Source: Methylobacterium sp. UNC378MF
Lineage (GTDB): Bacteria > Pseudomonadota > Alphaproteobacteria > Rhizobiales > Beijerinckiaceae
NCBI RefSeq assembly: GCF_900103195.1
Contig: NZ_FMWU01000034.1
Location: 1 to 61,242, forward strand
Direction: 5' to 3'
DNA: 61,242 bases
The notes beneath the pieces were generated by a model. The model was given only the letters and a program-made list of their open reading frames with translations. It did not search any database and was not told the DNA's origin. The translations under genes were made by a program, and so were the position numbers. Positions 35,121-43,823 of the stretch are shown here, in pieces (the first letter of the stretch is position 1; every line of letters starts with the position of its first letter).

Positions 35121-36779
35121 GTGACACGACGTCCACCAGCAAGTTGTCCGACGTTCCGCCTGGCCGGGATGGTGTCCGGGCTCGCGATGCTGGCAGCCAT
35201 GCCGGCCTCCGCCGAGACCCTGGAGAGCGCCCTCGCGAAGGCCTATCAGGGCAACCCATCCTTGAATGCCGGTCGCGCCGGGGTGCGCGCGATCGACGAG
35301 AACGTGGCGATCGCGCAGTCCGGCTACCGGCCGACCGTCAGCGTCAACGCCGCGATCGGCGTCCAGTACCTTCAAACGCGCTCCTCCAGCAGCGTCGCGT
35401 CCGCGGGCACCGCCAGCACGGCGGCCACCAGCGGCGCCTCTTCCCTCGGAACGACAGGCGGCGGCCTTGGAACGGCAGGCGGCGCGACAACCGGCGTCGG
35501 GACGACGGGGGTTGGGACCACGGGTATCGGAACCACGGGCGTCGGGACCACGAGCGTCGGGACCACGGGTACCGGAACATCCGGGTCCGGAGCGGGCGGT
35601 GGGGGCCTGTCCGAGGGCGCCACGTCCGACATCGCCAGCCAGGTGATCACCTCCAAGCGGACGACGCGCACCACCTACCTGCCCAGCTCTGCCAGCCTGA
35701 ACGTCACGCAGACGATCTTCAACGGCTTCCAGACCGACAATCAGGTCCGCCGGGCCGAGTCGCAGGTCTACAGCCAGCGCGAGAGCCTGCGCTTCACCGA
35801 GCTGACCGTGCTCTACAACGCCGTTCAGGCATACATGAACGTGCTCAGCAACACGGCCACGCTGGAGCTGAACCGGAACAACGTCGAAGTTCTGGAAGAA
35901 CAACTCCGCCAGACGCGGGACCGGTTCAACGTCGGTGAGGTGACCCGCACCGACGTCGCGCAGGCCGAGGCGCGGCTGGCCGGCGCGCGCTCGCAGGTGA
36001 GCACCGCCGAGTCCAACCTGCGCACGAGCATCGGCGTCTACCGGCAGAATATCGGCGTCGAGCCGCGCCAGCTCGCGCCGGGTCGGCCGCTGGACCGGTT
36101 CGTGCCGCGCAATCTCGACGCGGCCATCGCCATCGGCCTGAGCGAGCATCCGCAGGTCGTTTCGGCCGTCCACAATGTCGATTCGTACGAAGCCCAGGTG
36201 AAGGTGCTGGAAGGTCAGCTCGCTCCGCAGCTCAGCCTGCAGGGCTCCCTCAGCCAGCTCTACGATCAGAACGGCCCGAATCAGAGCTTCTTCGTTGGCT
36301 TCGTCGGCGGCCGGCTCTCCATCCCGATCTATGAGGGCGGCCAGACCTACGCGCAGATCCGGCAGGCCAAGGAATCGGTGGGCCAGGCCCGAATCCAGGT
36401 CGACCAGATCCGGGATCAGGTCCGCGCCCAGATCGTCGATTTCTGGGGCCGGCTGGAGGCCGCCAAGGCGCAGGTCATCGCCGCCCAGGCCCAGGTCCAG
36501 GCCAACGAGGTGGCGCTGAACGGCGTGCGCGAGGAGGCCCGCGTCGGCCAGCGCACGACCCTCGACGTGCTCAACGCGCAGCAGGAACTGCTGAACTCCC
36601 GCGTGAGCCTCATCGTCGCCCAGCGTGACCGCGTGATCTTCTCATACGGCGTGGTTCAGGCGATCGGACAACTGACCGCCCGCTTCACGGCGCTCCCGGT
36701 CGAATATTACAGCGCCAAGGTCCACTACGATCAAGTCAAGGACCTGTGGTTCGGCCTGCGCACGCCGGACGGTCGCTGA
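35121..36779 (+). CDS. tolC: TolC-family outer-membrane channel with expanded extracellular loop
   Basis: From a GTG at 35121 this is 552 residues, with a signal peptide (cleaved after AMPASA, about residue 31) and two OEP repeats. ETLESALAKAYQGNPSLNAGR opens the first repeat, and NVTQTIFNGFQTDNQVRRAE follows the first beta hairpin. The second repeat has LDAAIAIGLSEHPQV, GRLSIPIYEGGQTYAQIRQA and ARVGQRTTLDVLNAQQELLNSRV. Compared with E. coli TolC, about 100 residues (87-186) are inserted between the first two beta-strands: Ser/Ala/Gly/Thr-rich, with six pentapeptides GVGTT-GVGTT-GIGTT-GVGTT and so on. It forms the exit duct of tripartite efflux and type I secretion. It belongs to the common tolC-popZ-valS order; the start codon is provisional (a TTG at 35064 is also open). 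Confidence 0.93.
   Translation: MTRRPPASCPTFRLAGMVSGLAMLAAMPASAETLESALAKAYQGNPSLNAGRAGVRAIDENVAIAQSGYRPTVSVNAAIGVQYLQTRSSSSVASAGTASTAATSGASSLGTTGGGLGTAGGATTGVGTTGVGTTGIGTTGVGTTSVGTTGTGTSGSGAGGGGLSEGATSDIASQVITSKRTTRTTYLPSSASLNVTQTIFNGFQTDNQVRRAESQVYSQRESLRFTELTVLYNAVQAYMNVLSNTATLELNRNNVEVLEEQLRQTRDRFNVGEVTRTDVAQAEARLAGARSQVSTAESNLRTSIGVYRQNIGVEPRQLAPGRPLDRFVPRNLDAAIAIGLSEHPQVVSAVHNVDSYEAQVKVLEGQLAPQLSLQGSLSQLYDQNGPNQSFFVGFVGGRLSIPIYEGGQTYAQIRQAKESVGQARIQVDQIRDQVRAQIVDFWGRLEAAKAQVIAAQAQVQANEVALNGVREEARVGQRTTLDVLNAQQELLNSRVSLIVAQRDRVIFSYGVVQAIGQLTARFTALPVEYYSAKVHYDQVKDLWFGLRTPDGR
35493..35582 (+). repeat. 15-bp tandem repeat (six units) inside tolC
   Basis: Six consecutive 15-bp units, each like GGCGTCGGGACCACG, encode Gly-Val-Gly-Thr-Thr variants. 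Because the period is a multiple of three, gains or losses of units would keep the reading frame. Confidence 0.85.
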
Positions 36780-36901
36780 GGGCTTTTCCACGGGGAGTGT
36801 GTTGCGGGCGCGCTTGCCGCCATGAAACGGCATGGAATACTGATTGAACATCGATCCATTCGGATCGCTTTCCAGTCTCCCATGCCCGAGTGCGCCTGCC
36901 T

Positions 36902-37522
36902 ATGAGTGCAGCAAGCCCCAAGATCCCGGACACGAAACTCCAGGACAAGGCTGCCGATAAGGCGCACGAGCCTTCGATGGAAGAGATCCTCGCCTCGATC
37001 CGGAGGATCATCGCCGACGATCAGGCGGCCAAGCCGGCCGATGTTCCGGCCCCTGCCCCGGAGCCCGAGGACGTGCTCGACCTCGCGGAGGCCGCCGAGC
37101 CTGTGATGCGCCCGCGCATCGTGGAGCCGGAGCCGGAGCCGGAACCTGCTCCGGACCTGCTCGATTTCGATGCGATCGACTTCGAGGACCCGGTCACAGC
37201 CGCGCCGGAGCCGGAGCCGGAGCCCGAACCGATCCCGGAGCCGCCTGCCCCGCCGCCCCCGCCCCCGGAGCCCGTGCTCCAGGTCGTGCGCGCGCCGGAG
37301 CCGGGGCCGGAGGCGCTGGTCTCCCCGGCGACCGATGCCAGCGTCAGCGGCGCGTTCAACCTGCTGGCCCATACGGTGCTGACGCAGAACGCCCGGACGC
37401 TGGAGGATCTCGTCAAGGAGATGCTCCGGCCGATGCTGAAAACCTGGCTCGACGACAACCTTCCGGCCGTAGTCGAGCGGCTGGTGCGCGCCGAGATCGA
37501 GCGGGTCTCACGCGGGCGCTGA
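36902..37522 (+). CDS. popZ: PopZ-like polar organizing protein (DUF2497)
   Basis: This 206-residue protein has the three-part design of PopZ. The N-terminal helix EPSMEEILASIRRIIADD (23-40) is the conserved client-binding region. Residues about 45-137 are a Pro/Glu/Asp-rich disordered segment with many EPEPEP runs. The C-terminal helices LEDLVKEMLRPMLKTWLDDN and NLPAVVERLVRAEIERVSRG (167-206) are the oligomerisation domain. In Caulobacter PopZ forms a condensate at the cell pole that anchors ParB/parS and recruits cell-cycle regulators. The ATG at 36902 is in good context. It lies between tolC and valS, the normal Rhizobiales order. Confidence 0.88.
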   Translation: MSAASPKIPDTKLQDKAADKAHEPSMEEILASIRRIIADDQAAKPADVPAPAPEPEDVLDLAEAAEPVMRPRIVEPEPEPEPAPDLLDFDAIDFEDPVTAAPEPEPEPEPIPEPPAPPPPPPEPVLQVVRAPEPGPEALVSPATDASVSGAFNLLAHTVLTQNARTLEDLVKEMLRPMLKTWLDDNLPAVVERLVRAEIERVSRGR

Positions 37523-37635
37523 GCCGGCAGCCTGGGTACGGCGGCCGCGGGTCGCCGTCCGCGTGTTGACGGGAGCGGCGTGACGGTCGAAAGCGGGGCC
37601 AATCCCGTTTGGACAAGCGCCGGCCCGTACCCGCG

Positions 37636-40353
37636 ATGATGGACAAGACCTTCGAGCCCGCCTCCGTCGAGGCGCGGATCTCCGCCGCCTGGGTCGAGGC
37701 GGACGCCTTCCGTGCCGGCCGCCCCGAACGCGCCGGGGCTCCGCCCTACTGCATCGTGATCCCGCCGCCGAACGTGACGGGCTCGCTCCACATGGGGCAT
37801 GCCCTCAACAACACGCTGCAGGACATCCTCTGCCGCTTCGAGCGCATGCGCGGCAAGGACGTGCTCTGGCAGCCCGGCACAGACCATGCCGGCATCGCCA
37901 CCCAGATGGTGGTCGAGCGGCGGATGATGGAGCGCCAGGAGCCCGGCCGCCGCGAGATCGGCCGCGCGGCCTTCGTCGAGAAGGTCTGGGCCTGGAAGGC
38001 GGAATCCGGCGGTGCGATCGTCAATCAGCTGAAGCGTCTGGGTGCCTCCTGCGACTGGTCCCGCGAGCGCTTCACCATGGACGAGGGCCTGAGCCGGGCC
38101 GTCCTGAAGACCTTCGTCGACCTGCACCGGCAGGGCCTGATCTACCGCGACAAGCGGCTGGTGAACTGGGATCCGAAGTTCCAGACCGCGATCTCGGACC
38201 TGGAGGTCCAGCAGATCGAGACGAAGGGCCATCTCTGGCACTTCGACTACCCGGTGGTGGACGAGGCGGGCACCGAGACCGGCACCGTCATCACGGTCGC
38301 GACCACGCGCCCCGAGACGATGCTGGGCGATACCGGCGTTGCGGTCCATCCCGAGGACGAGCGCTACACGGCACTCGTCGGCAAGCGCGTGCGCCTGCCG
38401 CTGGTCGGCCGCCTGATCCCGATCGTGGCCGACACCTACTCGGATCCCGAGAAGGGCACGGGCGCGGTCAAGATCACCCCCGCCCACGACTTCAACGACT
38501 TCGACGTCGGCCGCCGCCACGGACTCGGCCTGATCAACGTCCTCGACCCCGAGGGCCGGATGCTGCTCGACGGCAATGCCGATTTCCTCGACGGCGTCGC
38601 GCCCGAGGCGGAGGCCCTGGCGCTCCACGGGCTCGACCGGGCGCAGGCCCGCAAGGAGGTCGTCGCGCTGATGGAGGCGCGCGGGCGCCTGCGCGCGATC
38701 GAGCCGAACACGCACGCGGTCCCGCACGGCGACCGCTCGGGCGTGGTCATCGAGCCCTACCTGACCGATCAGTGGTACGTGAACGTCAAGCCGCTCGCGG
38801 AGCGCGCCCTCCAGGCGGTGCGCGACGGGCAGACCAAGTTCGTGCCCGAGAACTACGAGAAGATCTTCTTCCAGTGGCTCACCAACATCGAGCCGTGGTG
38901 TATCTCGCGCCAGCTCTGGTGGGGCCACCAGATCCCGGTCTGGTACGACGAGGCGGGCGGCATCTTCGTCGCCGAGAGCGAGGAAGAGGCGCTGGCCGCG
39001 GCCGCGGCGCAGCACGGCCGGCCGGTCACGCTCACCCGCGACGAGGACGTCCTCGACACGTGGTTCTCCTCGGCGCTCTGGCCGTTCTCGACCCTCGGCT
39101 GGCCGGACGCGACCCCGGAGCTCGCCCGCTACTATCCGACCAACACCCTGGTGACCGGCAAGGACATCCTGTTCTTCTGGGTCGCCCGAATGATGATGAT
39201 GGGCCTGCACCTCACCGACCGGGCGCCCTTCGACACGGTCTACCTGCACACCCTGGTGCGGGACGCGTCGGGCGCGAAGATGTCGAAGTCGAAGGGCAAC
39301 GTCGTCGACCCGCTCGAGCTGATCGATCAGGTCGGCGCAGACGCCCTGCGCTTCACCCTCTGCGCGCTCGCCGTCCAGGGCCGCGACATCAAGCTGTCCA
39401 CCGATCGCGTCCAGGGTTACCGCAACTTCGCGACCAAGCTCTGGAACGCCGCCCGCTTCGCCGAGCTGAACGGCTGCGGCCTCGATCCGGCCTTCGATCC
39501 GCGTTCGGCCACCGGGGCGATCAATCGCTGGGCTCTGACCGAGGCGGCCCGCGCGGTCGAAGAGGTCACGGGCGCCCTCGAGGCCTTCCGCTTCAACGAC
39601 GCGGCTGCGGCCGCCTACCGCTTCGTCTGGAACATCTTCTGCGACTGGTATCTCGAACTCGCCAAGCCCGTGCTCCAGGGTGAGAGCGTCGATCCCATGA
39701 TCAAGGCGGAGACGCAGGCGAGCGTGGCGTTCCTGATCGATCAGGTCGCCAAGCTGTTGCATCCGTTCATGCCCTTCCTCACGGAGGAGCTGTGGGCGAT
39801 CAAGGGCGCCGACCGGCCGGAGCGCGGCCTGCTGACCCTGGCCTCCTGGCCGGAACTCGGCGGCCTCGCCGACGCGGCCGCGGAGGCCGAGGTCGGGTTC
39901 GTGGTCGATCTGGTCAGCCAGATCCGCTCGGCGCGGTCTGAGACCAATGTCCCCGCCGCGGCGCAGATCCCGCTGGTGATGGTCGGCGCCGCACCTGAGG
40001 TCCGCGCGCGGGTCGAGGCGTGGCATGACACGCTCCTGCGCCTCGCCCGGCTGTCGGAGATCACCTTCGCGGACACGCCGCCGAAGAACTCGGTCCAGCT
40101 CCTGGTGCGCGGCAGCGTCGCCGCGCTGCCGCTGGAGGGCGTGGTCGACCTCGCCGCCGAGGTCGCGCGCCTGAAGAAGGAGCAGGGCAAGGCGCAGGGC
40201 GAGATCAAGAAGATCGACGCCAAGCTCGGCAACGCCGACTTCGTGTCCCGTGCGCCCGAGGAGATCATCGAGGAGAACCGGGAGCGTCGCGAGAGCGAGG
40301 CGGCGCGGCTGGTGAAGATCGAGGAGGCCCTGGCCCGGCTCAGCGGGGACTGA
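37636..40353 (+). CDS. valS: Valyl-tRNA synthetase
   Basis: This 905-residue class I synthetase attaches valine to tRNA-Val and edits misacylated threonine. The HIGH-type motif is PPPNVTGSLHMGHALNNTL near residue 40, and GAKMSKSKGNVVDP (KMSKS) lies near residue 550. TTRPETMLGDTGVAVHP belongs to the CP1 editing domain. The C-terminus is a short arginine- and glutamate-rich coiled coil (VDLAAEVARLKKEQGK and ERRESEAARLVKIEEAL), typical for ValS. The ORF could begin earlier at a TTG, but I use the first ATG pair (37636/37639). Essential cytosolic enzyme. Confidence 0.97.
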   Translation: MMDKTFEPASVEARISAAWVEADAFRAGRPERAGAPPYCIVIPPPNVTGSLHMGHALNNTLQDILCRFERMRGKDVLWQPGTDHAGIATQMVVERRMMERQEPGRREIGRAAFVEKVWAWKAESGGAIVNQLKRLGASCDWSRERFTMDEGLSRAVLKTFVDLHRQGLIYRDKRLVNWDPKFQTAISDLEVQQIETKGHLWHFDYPVVDEAGTETGTVITVATTRPETMLGDTGVAVHPEDERYTALVGKRVRLPLVGRLIPIVADTYSDPEKGTGAVKITPAHDFNDFDVGRRHGLGLINVLDPEGRMLLDGNADFLDGVAPEAEALALHGLDRAQARKEVVALMEARGRLRAIEPNTHAVPHGDRSGVVIEPYLTDQWYVNVKPLAERALQAVRDGQTKFVPENYEKIFFQWLTNIEPWCISRQLWWGHQIPVWYDEAGGIFVAESEEEALAAAAAQHGRPVTLTRDEDVLDTWFSSALWPFSTLGWPDATPELARYYPTNTLVTGKDILFFWVARMMMMGLHLTDRAPFDTVYLHTLVRDASGAKMSKSKGNVVDPLELIDQVGADALRFTLCALAVQGRDIKLSTDRVQGYRNFATKLWNAARFAELNGCGLDPAFDPRSATGAINRWALTEAARAVEEVTGALEAFRFNDAAAAAYRFVWNIFCDWYLELAKPVLQGESVDPMIKAETQASVAFLIDQVAKLLHPFMPFLTEELWAIKGADRPERGLLTLASWPELGGLADAAAEAEVGFVVDLVSQIRSARSETNVPAAAQIPLVMVGAAPEVRARVEAWHDTLLRLARLSEITFADTPPKNSVQLLVRGSVAALPLEGVVDLAAEVARLKKEQGKAQGEIKKIDAKLGNADFVSRAPEEIIEENRERRESEAARLVKIEEALARLSGD

Positions 40354-40388
40354 GCGCCGGTTCACGGCACCTCTGAAGCTGCGCCCCG

Positions 40389-40421
40389 ATCCTGAGGTGC
40401 CGGAGCAAGGCTCCTCAGGAT
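40389..40421. repeat. Palindromic repeat after valS
   Basis: ATCCTGAGG (40389-40397) is inverted as CCTCAGGAT (40413-40421), with GAGC-AAG-GCTC nested in the centre. The first 14 bases are identical to 21682-21695. It could end the valS transcript, although no T-run follows. Confidence 0.55.
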
Positions 40422-40547
40422 GCGGGTGGGTGTGCCATCACCGTCGGGGCGCGCCCGGCGTCGGGCGGTCACACGGGGGCCGGATCGGGGCGCAGCCGCT
40501 GACGGCGGTCGCGCCGGCGTCGATGTCTCCTGTCCGGGAAGCCGAGA

Positions 40548-40913
40548 TCACCGGCGGGTACCGAGGGTACCGGTGAAGGCCTTGGGGGTCCCCCAGCTCG
40601 CGGACGACGTGTCGATCGGGCTCCAGAAGCCTTCCCGCGACGCGCCGTGGGGATGCGTAGAATAGTCCGGCGGGACATACCCTCCCGCCTGGTTCCAATG
40701 CCCGGGCTTCAGGTTGGTCACCGCACGGTCCGCACGCCCGTCATCGTAGCGGCGCGTATCGATGTCGTACATCTTCCTGGAAACGCCGCGCGCTGCGTGA
40801 TCTGTTACGATGGAATTTGCGTCAAAGTAGTCACGGTAGTCCGTGTAGGACTCGACCGCCATCGCGCCGACAGTCGACCCGAAGAAGATGGCGGCCGCCA
40901 ACAGCGTCTTCAT
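40548..40913 (-). CDS. Small secreted protein of unknown function
   Basis: From the ATG at 40913 this is 121 residues with a clear Sec signal peptide (MKTLLAAAIFFGSTVGAMAV, cleaved after AMA). The mature part is rich in Tyr, Asp and Arg (ESYTDYRDYFDANSIVTDH, RKMYDIDTRRYDDGRADR) and ends in a Ser/Gly/Trp-containing tail. GGAGGGGG lies 6 bases upstream of the ATG, which supports the start over the longer open frame. I recognise no family or motif. It is divergent from degP, separated by 328 bp. Confidence 0.7.
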   Translation of the reverse strand: MKTLLAAAIFFGSTVGAMAVESYTDYRDYFDANSIVTDHAARGVSRKMYDIDTRRYDDGRADRAVTNLKPGHWNQAGGYVPPDYSTHPHGASREGFWSPIDTSSASWGTPKAFTGTLGTRR

Positions 40914-41241
40914 CGCACCCCCTCCACCCAGACATTGGCCTCTGGCAGCACCGGGATTTGCGCCGGCCTGCCGAACTGAGCGGGATTGTAGGCAGACTCT
41001 GGGGAAGCGCGGTGCCGGACGGCACAAGCCTGGGCCTTTCCCACGTCGCAGAGGGCGGACGCGGCCGGTCGACGGAAGGCGGCCGTCAGAACCGCGATGG
41101 CGCTCGGCGACCATCCGGCCACCTGTCCGAACCGTAATGTGACCGCCACTCCTGGGTCAGGGGCCATTCCCTAGACAGATCCCATCGACCGCCGCGTGAG
41201 CCGGCGTCGTCCCGATCAGTCCCGAGAGGTTTCAGATCCCC
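40914..41241. other. Divergent intergenic region, small secreted protein / degP
   Basis: The 328-bp region separates two divergent envelope genes. I looked for a sigma-E or EcfG-type promoter (GGAAC...CGTT) before degP and found none. The open frames crossing it have no recognisable product. Confidence 0.5.
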
Positions 41242-42765
41242 ATGACCGAGACCCGTCCCTCAGCCCGCACCTCGCGCCGTGCCCTCGCCTCCGTGGCCGC
41301 CGCCGCGCTGATCGCCGGCGGCGCCATCGGCAGCGGATACCTGCCGACTGCCACCCCGGCCTATGCGCAGGCTCTCCCCAAGTCGCCGATCGAGGCCCCC
41401 GAGCATCCGCCGGGCTCGTTCGCCGGCATCGTCAACAAGGTCAAGCCGGGTGTCGTCTCGGTGAAGGTGAAGCTCGACGACTCGGCGAGCAGCGACGACG
41501 AGGACGGTCCGAGCCAGGGTCGCAACCTCCAGAACGTACCGCCGCAGCTGCGTGAGTTCTTCAAGCGCTTCGGCCAGAATGGTCCCGGCGGCATGCAGCC
41601 CCAGCACCAGGGCCCGCGCGGCGCGGTCGGCTCCGGCTTCATCATCTCGGCTGACGGCTATGTGGTCACCAACAACCACGTCGTCGACCATGCGAAGACC
41701 GTGCAGGTGACGCTCGACGACGGCCGCACCCTCGACGCGAAGGTCATCGGCAAGGATTCCAAGACCGACGTCGCCCTGCTGAAGATCACCGAGGGCTCGA
41801 ACTTCCCCTACGTGCAGTTCGGCAAGGCCGCGCCGCAAGTCGGCGACTGGGTGGTGGCGATCGGTAACCCGTTCGGCCTCGGCGGCACCGTCACCGCCGG
41901 CATCGTCTCGGCCCGCGGCCGCGACATCGGCGCCGGCCCCTACGACGACTTTCTGCAGATCGATGCCCCGATCAACAAGGGCAATTCAGGCGGGCCGACC
42001 TTCAACGTCAACGGCGAGGTCGTCGGCGTGAACACCGCCATCGCGTCTCCCTCGGGCGGCAGCGTCGGCCTCGCCTTCGCCATCCCCGCCGAGACCGTGC
42101 AGGCGGTGGTCGACCAGCTCCGCACCGACGGCAAGGTCGCCCGCGGCTATCTGGGCGTCCAGATCCAGCCCGTGACCCAGGACATCGCCGAGGGTCTCGG
42201 CCTCGACAAGGCCAAGGGCGCTCTCGTCGACCACGCCGAGAACGGCACTCCGGCGGCCAAGGCCGGCCTGAAGGCGGGCGACGTGATCGAGAAGGTCAAC
42301 GGCGACACGGTGGACAGCGCCCGCGAGCTGTCGCGCAAGATCGCCGGTCTGAAGCCCGGCGCCAAGGTCGAGCTGAGCTACCTGCGCGGCGGCAAGTCCG
42401 ACACCGCGACGGTGACGCTGGGCGCGATGCCGTCCGACGGTACCAAGGTGGCAAGCCGTGACGAGGATTCCAGCAACGGTCAGCCGCGGCTCGGCCTGCA
42501 GCTCGCACCGGCCGGCGATGTCGGCCTATCGGATCAGGGCGTCGCGGTGGTGCAGGTCGATCCGGACGGACCGGCGGCCGCCAAGGGCATCGAGGCGGGC
42601 GACGTGATCCTCGACGTCGGCGGCCAGAGCGTGTCCCGTCCGGCGGATGTCGCGACGCAGATCCGGGCGGCCGAGTCGAGCGGACGCAAGGCCGTGCTGA
42701 TGCGGGTGAAGAGCGGTAAGGGCCAGACCCGGTTCGTGGCGGTCTCGCTCAACAAGGCCGGCTGA
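41242..42765 (+). CDS. degP: Periplasmic serine protease DegP/HtrA
   Basis: This 507-residue trypsin-like protease has an export signal (TSRRALASVAAAALIAGGA, cleaved near residue 42). The catalytic triad is His146 (TNNHVVDH), Asp176 (KTDVALL) and Ser249 (KGNSGGP). Two PDZ domains follow: GYLGVQIQPVTQD to about residue 385 and LGLQLAPAGDVGLSD to the end. It degrades and refolds misfolded proteins in the periplasm; the Q-linker region (about 82-124) is long and Gly/Gln-rich as in DegP rather than DegS. The ATG at 41242 is preceded by GAGAGG. A rho-independent terminator follows 60 bp after the stop. Confidence 0.96.
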   Translation: MTETRPSARTSRRALASVAAAALIAGGAIGSGYLPTATPAYAQALPKSPIEAPEHPPGSFAGIVNKVKPGVVSVKVKLDDSASSDDEDGPSQGRNLQNVPPQLREFFKRFGQNGPGGMQPQHQGPRGAVGSGFIISADGYVVTNNHVVDHAKTVQVTLDDGRTLDAKVIGKDSKTDVALLKITEGSNFPYVQFGKAAPQVGDWVVAIGNPFGLGGTVTAGIVSARGRDIGAGPYDDFLQIDAPINKGNSGGPTFNVNGEVVGVNTAIASPSGGSVGLAFAIPAETVQAVVDQLRTDGKVARGYLGVQIQPVTQDIAEGLGLDKAKGALVDHAENGTPAAKAGLKAGDVIEKVNGDTVDSARELSRKIAGLKPGAKVELSYLRGGKSDTATVTLGAMPSDGTKVASRDEDSSNGQPRLGLQLAPAGDVGLSDQGVAVVQVDPDGPAAAKGIEAGDVILDVGGQSVSRPADVATQIRAAESSGRKAVLMRVKSGKGQTRFVAVSLNKAG

Positions 42766-42779
42766 GGCTGGCTCCTCCC

Positions 42780-42851
42780 GGCGCGGGGCCCCTCCCCGCG
42801 CCGTCTCGTGGTGACCTCCGACTGGCGCCGGCCGAACAGGCCGGCGTTTTT
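42780..42851 (+). terminator. Terminator region after degP
   Basis: A first perfect hairpin, GGCGCGGGG-CCCCT-CCCCGCGCC (42780-42802), has no T-run. A second, CGCCGGCC-GAACA-GGCCGGCG followed by TTTTT (42826-42851), is a textbook intrinsic terminator on the plus strand. Confidence 0.85.
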
Positions 42852-42891
42852 GTGGGCGGACACGGACCGCCTGTGCGAACGCGGCGGCGTC

Positions 42892-43590
42892 TCAGCACTC
42901 CGGAACCGGGATCCCCAAACCCGGCCCGAGCCGGGCCCGACACCGTCCGAGCGCCGCGAAGGCGGCATTCGAATCCCGGGCGAGGCGCATCAGGTCTCCC
43001 AGCCGCGCCCGGCCCCGCGCGAAGGCGAAGAACACCGCGGCGATGTCGGGCTCGCCGTCCGGCGTGAGCGCCGAAGCCGCGAAGGCCGGCAGGGCCTGGT
43101 CGGCCGGATCGCAGATCACGCGCACGGCCGCGAAGGGCAGGCCGTGCCGGCCCGCGAAGGACGCGGCCACGTGCGATTCCATGTCGACCGCCGCGGCGCC
43201 GGTGGTGGTCCGCAGGTCCGTCTTGCCGTCGACCGCGAGCACCGCGGTGTCGACGCCCGCCAGATCCGCCGGGATCACCCGCGGCCCGACGCCGGACAGG
43301 AGGTTGAGGAGCGTCGCCGACAGGTCGAGATCGGCGGCGCGACGGCCCTCCTCGCTCACCACGCCGGTGCCGACCACGACGTCGCCGGGCTTGAGCGACG
43401 GATCGAGGCCGCCCGCGATCCCGAAGCTGATCACCGCCCGGCAGGCGGGCGGCACGCGGGCCTCGAGGATCTGACGGAGCCGGTGGGGATTGCCGCCGGC
43501 TCCCACCGCCTCGACCCCCTCCCCTGCCGCCATGCGACGCTCGCGGGCGAGGCCGGTGACGGCCAGGACGGGTGCAGCGGGATCGATCAT
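42892..43590 (-). CDS. hpnG: Hopanoid-associated nucleoside phosphorylase HpnG
   Basis: This 232-residue protein belongs to the nucleoside phosphorylase/MTAN family. AVISFGIAGGLDPSLKPGDVVVG is the glycine-rich phosphate-binding segment, and GAAAVDMESHVAA is the substrate-binding MES-type motif. HpnG converts adenosylhopane to ribosylhopane in extended (C35) hopanoid synthesis. The ATG at 43590 is used; an in-frame GTG at 43716 would add 42 residues. It lies downstream of shc on the same strand and completes the cluster. HpnH, which makes adenosylhopane, is not in this window. Confidence 0.88.
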   Translation of the reverse strand: MIDPAAPVLAVTGLARERRMAAGEGVEAVGAGGNPHRLRQILEARVPPACRAVISFGIAGGLDPSLKPGDVVVGTGVVSEEGRRAADLDLSATLLNLLSGVGPRVIPADLAGVDTAVLAVDGKTDLRTTTGAAAVDMESHVAASFAGRHGLPFAAVRVICDPADQALPAFAASALTPDGEPDIAAVFFAFARGRARLGDLMRLARDSNAAFAALGRCRARLGPGLGIPVPEC

Positions 43591-43823
43591 GGCGCGCTGG
43601 TGGACCAGTCCGGCGAGGTCCGCAAGCAGGCGCGATCGCCGGGGCGGAGTCGCGGGCGGATCCGGCGCCGGGAGCGGCTTGTCCGGTCCCGCAGGATCGC
43701 TGTCTGAGATAGCCACGTGTCGGGTACCGGGGCTCGCGAAGCGGCGTTCGGGACGGTCGAGCGCGCTGCGATCCGGCGGGGCGGAGCCGGCCCTGCGGAC
43801 CGGCCCCAGAACGTCACAGGACG

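Noticed and set aside
35493..35582. A CRISPR-like array of direct repeats
   Set aside because: Units are contiguous without spacers, are only 15 bp and encode an in-frame pentapeptide in tolC. No cas gene is nearby.
37021..40365. A 1114-residue antisense frame over valS and popZ
   Set aside because: It is the complementary reading of ValS/PopZ codons in very GC-rich DNA and has no recognisable domain.
40914..41241. An EcfG-type general-stress promoter before degP
   Set aside because: I searched for GGAAC with CGTT at 16-17 bp spacing and found no match in this region.
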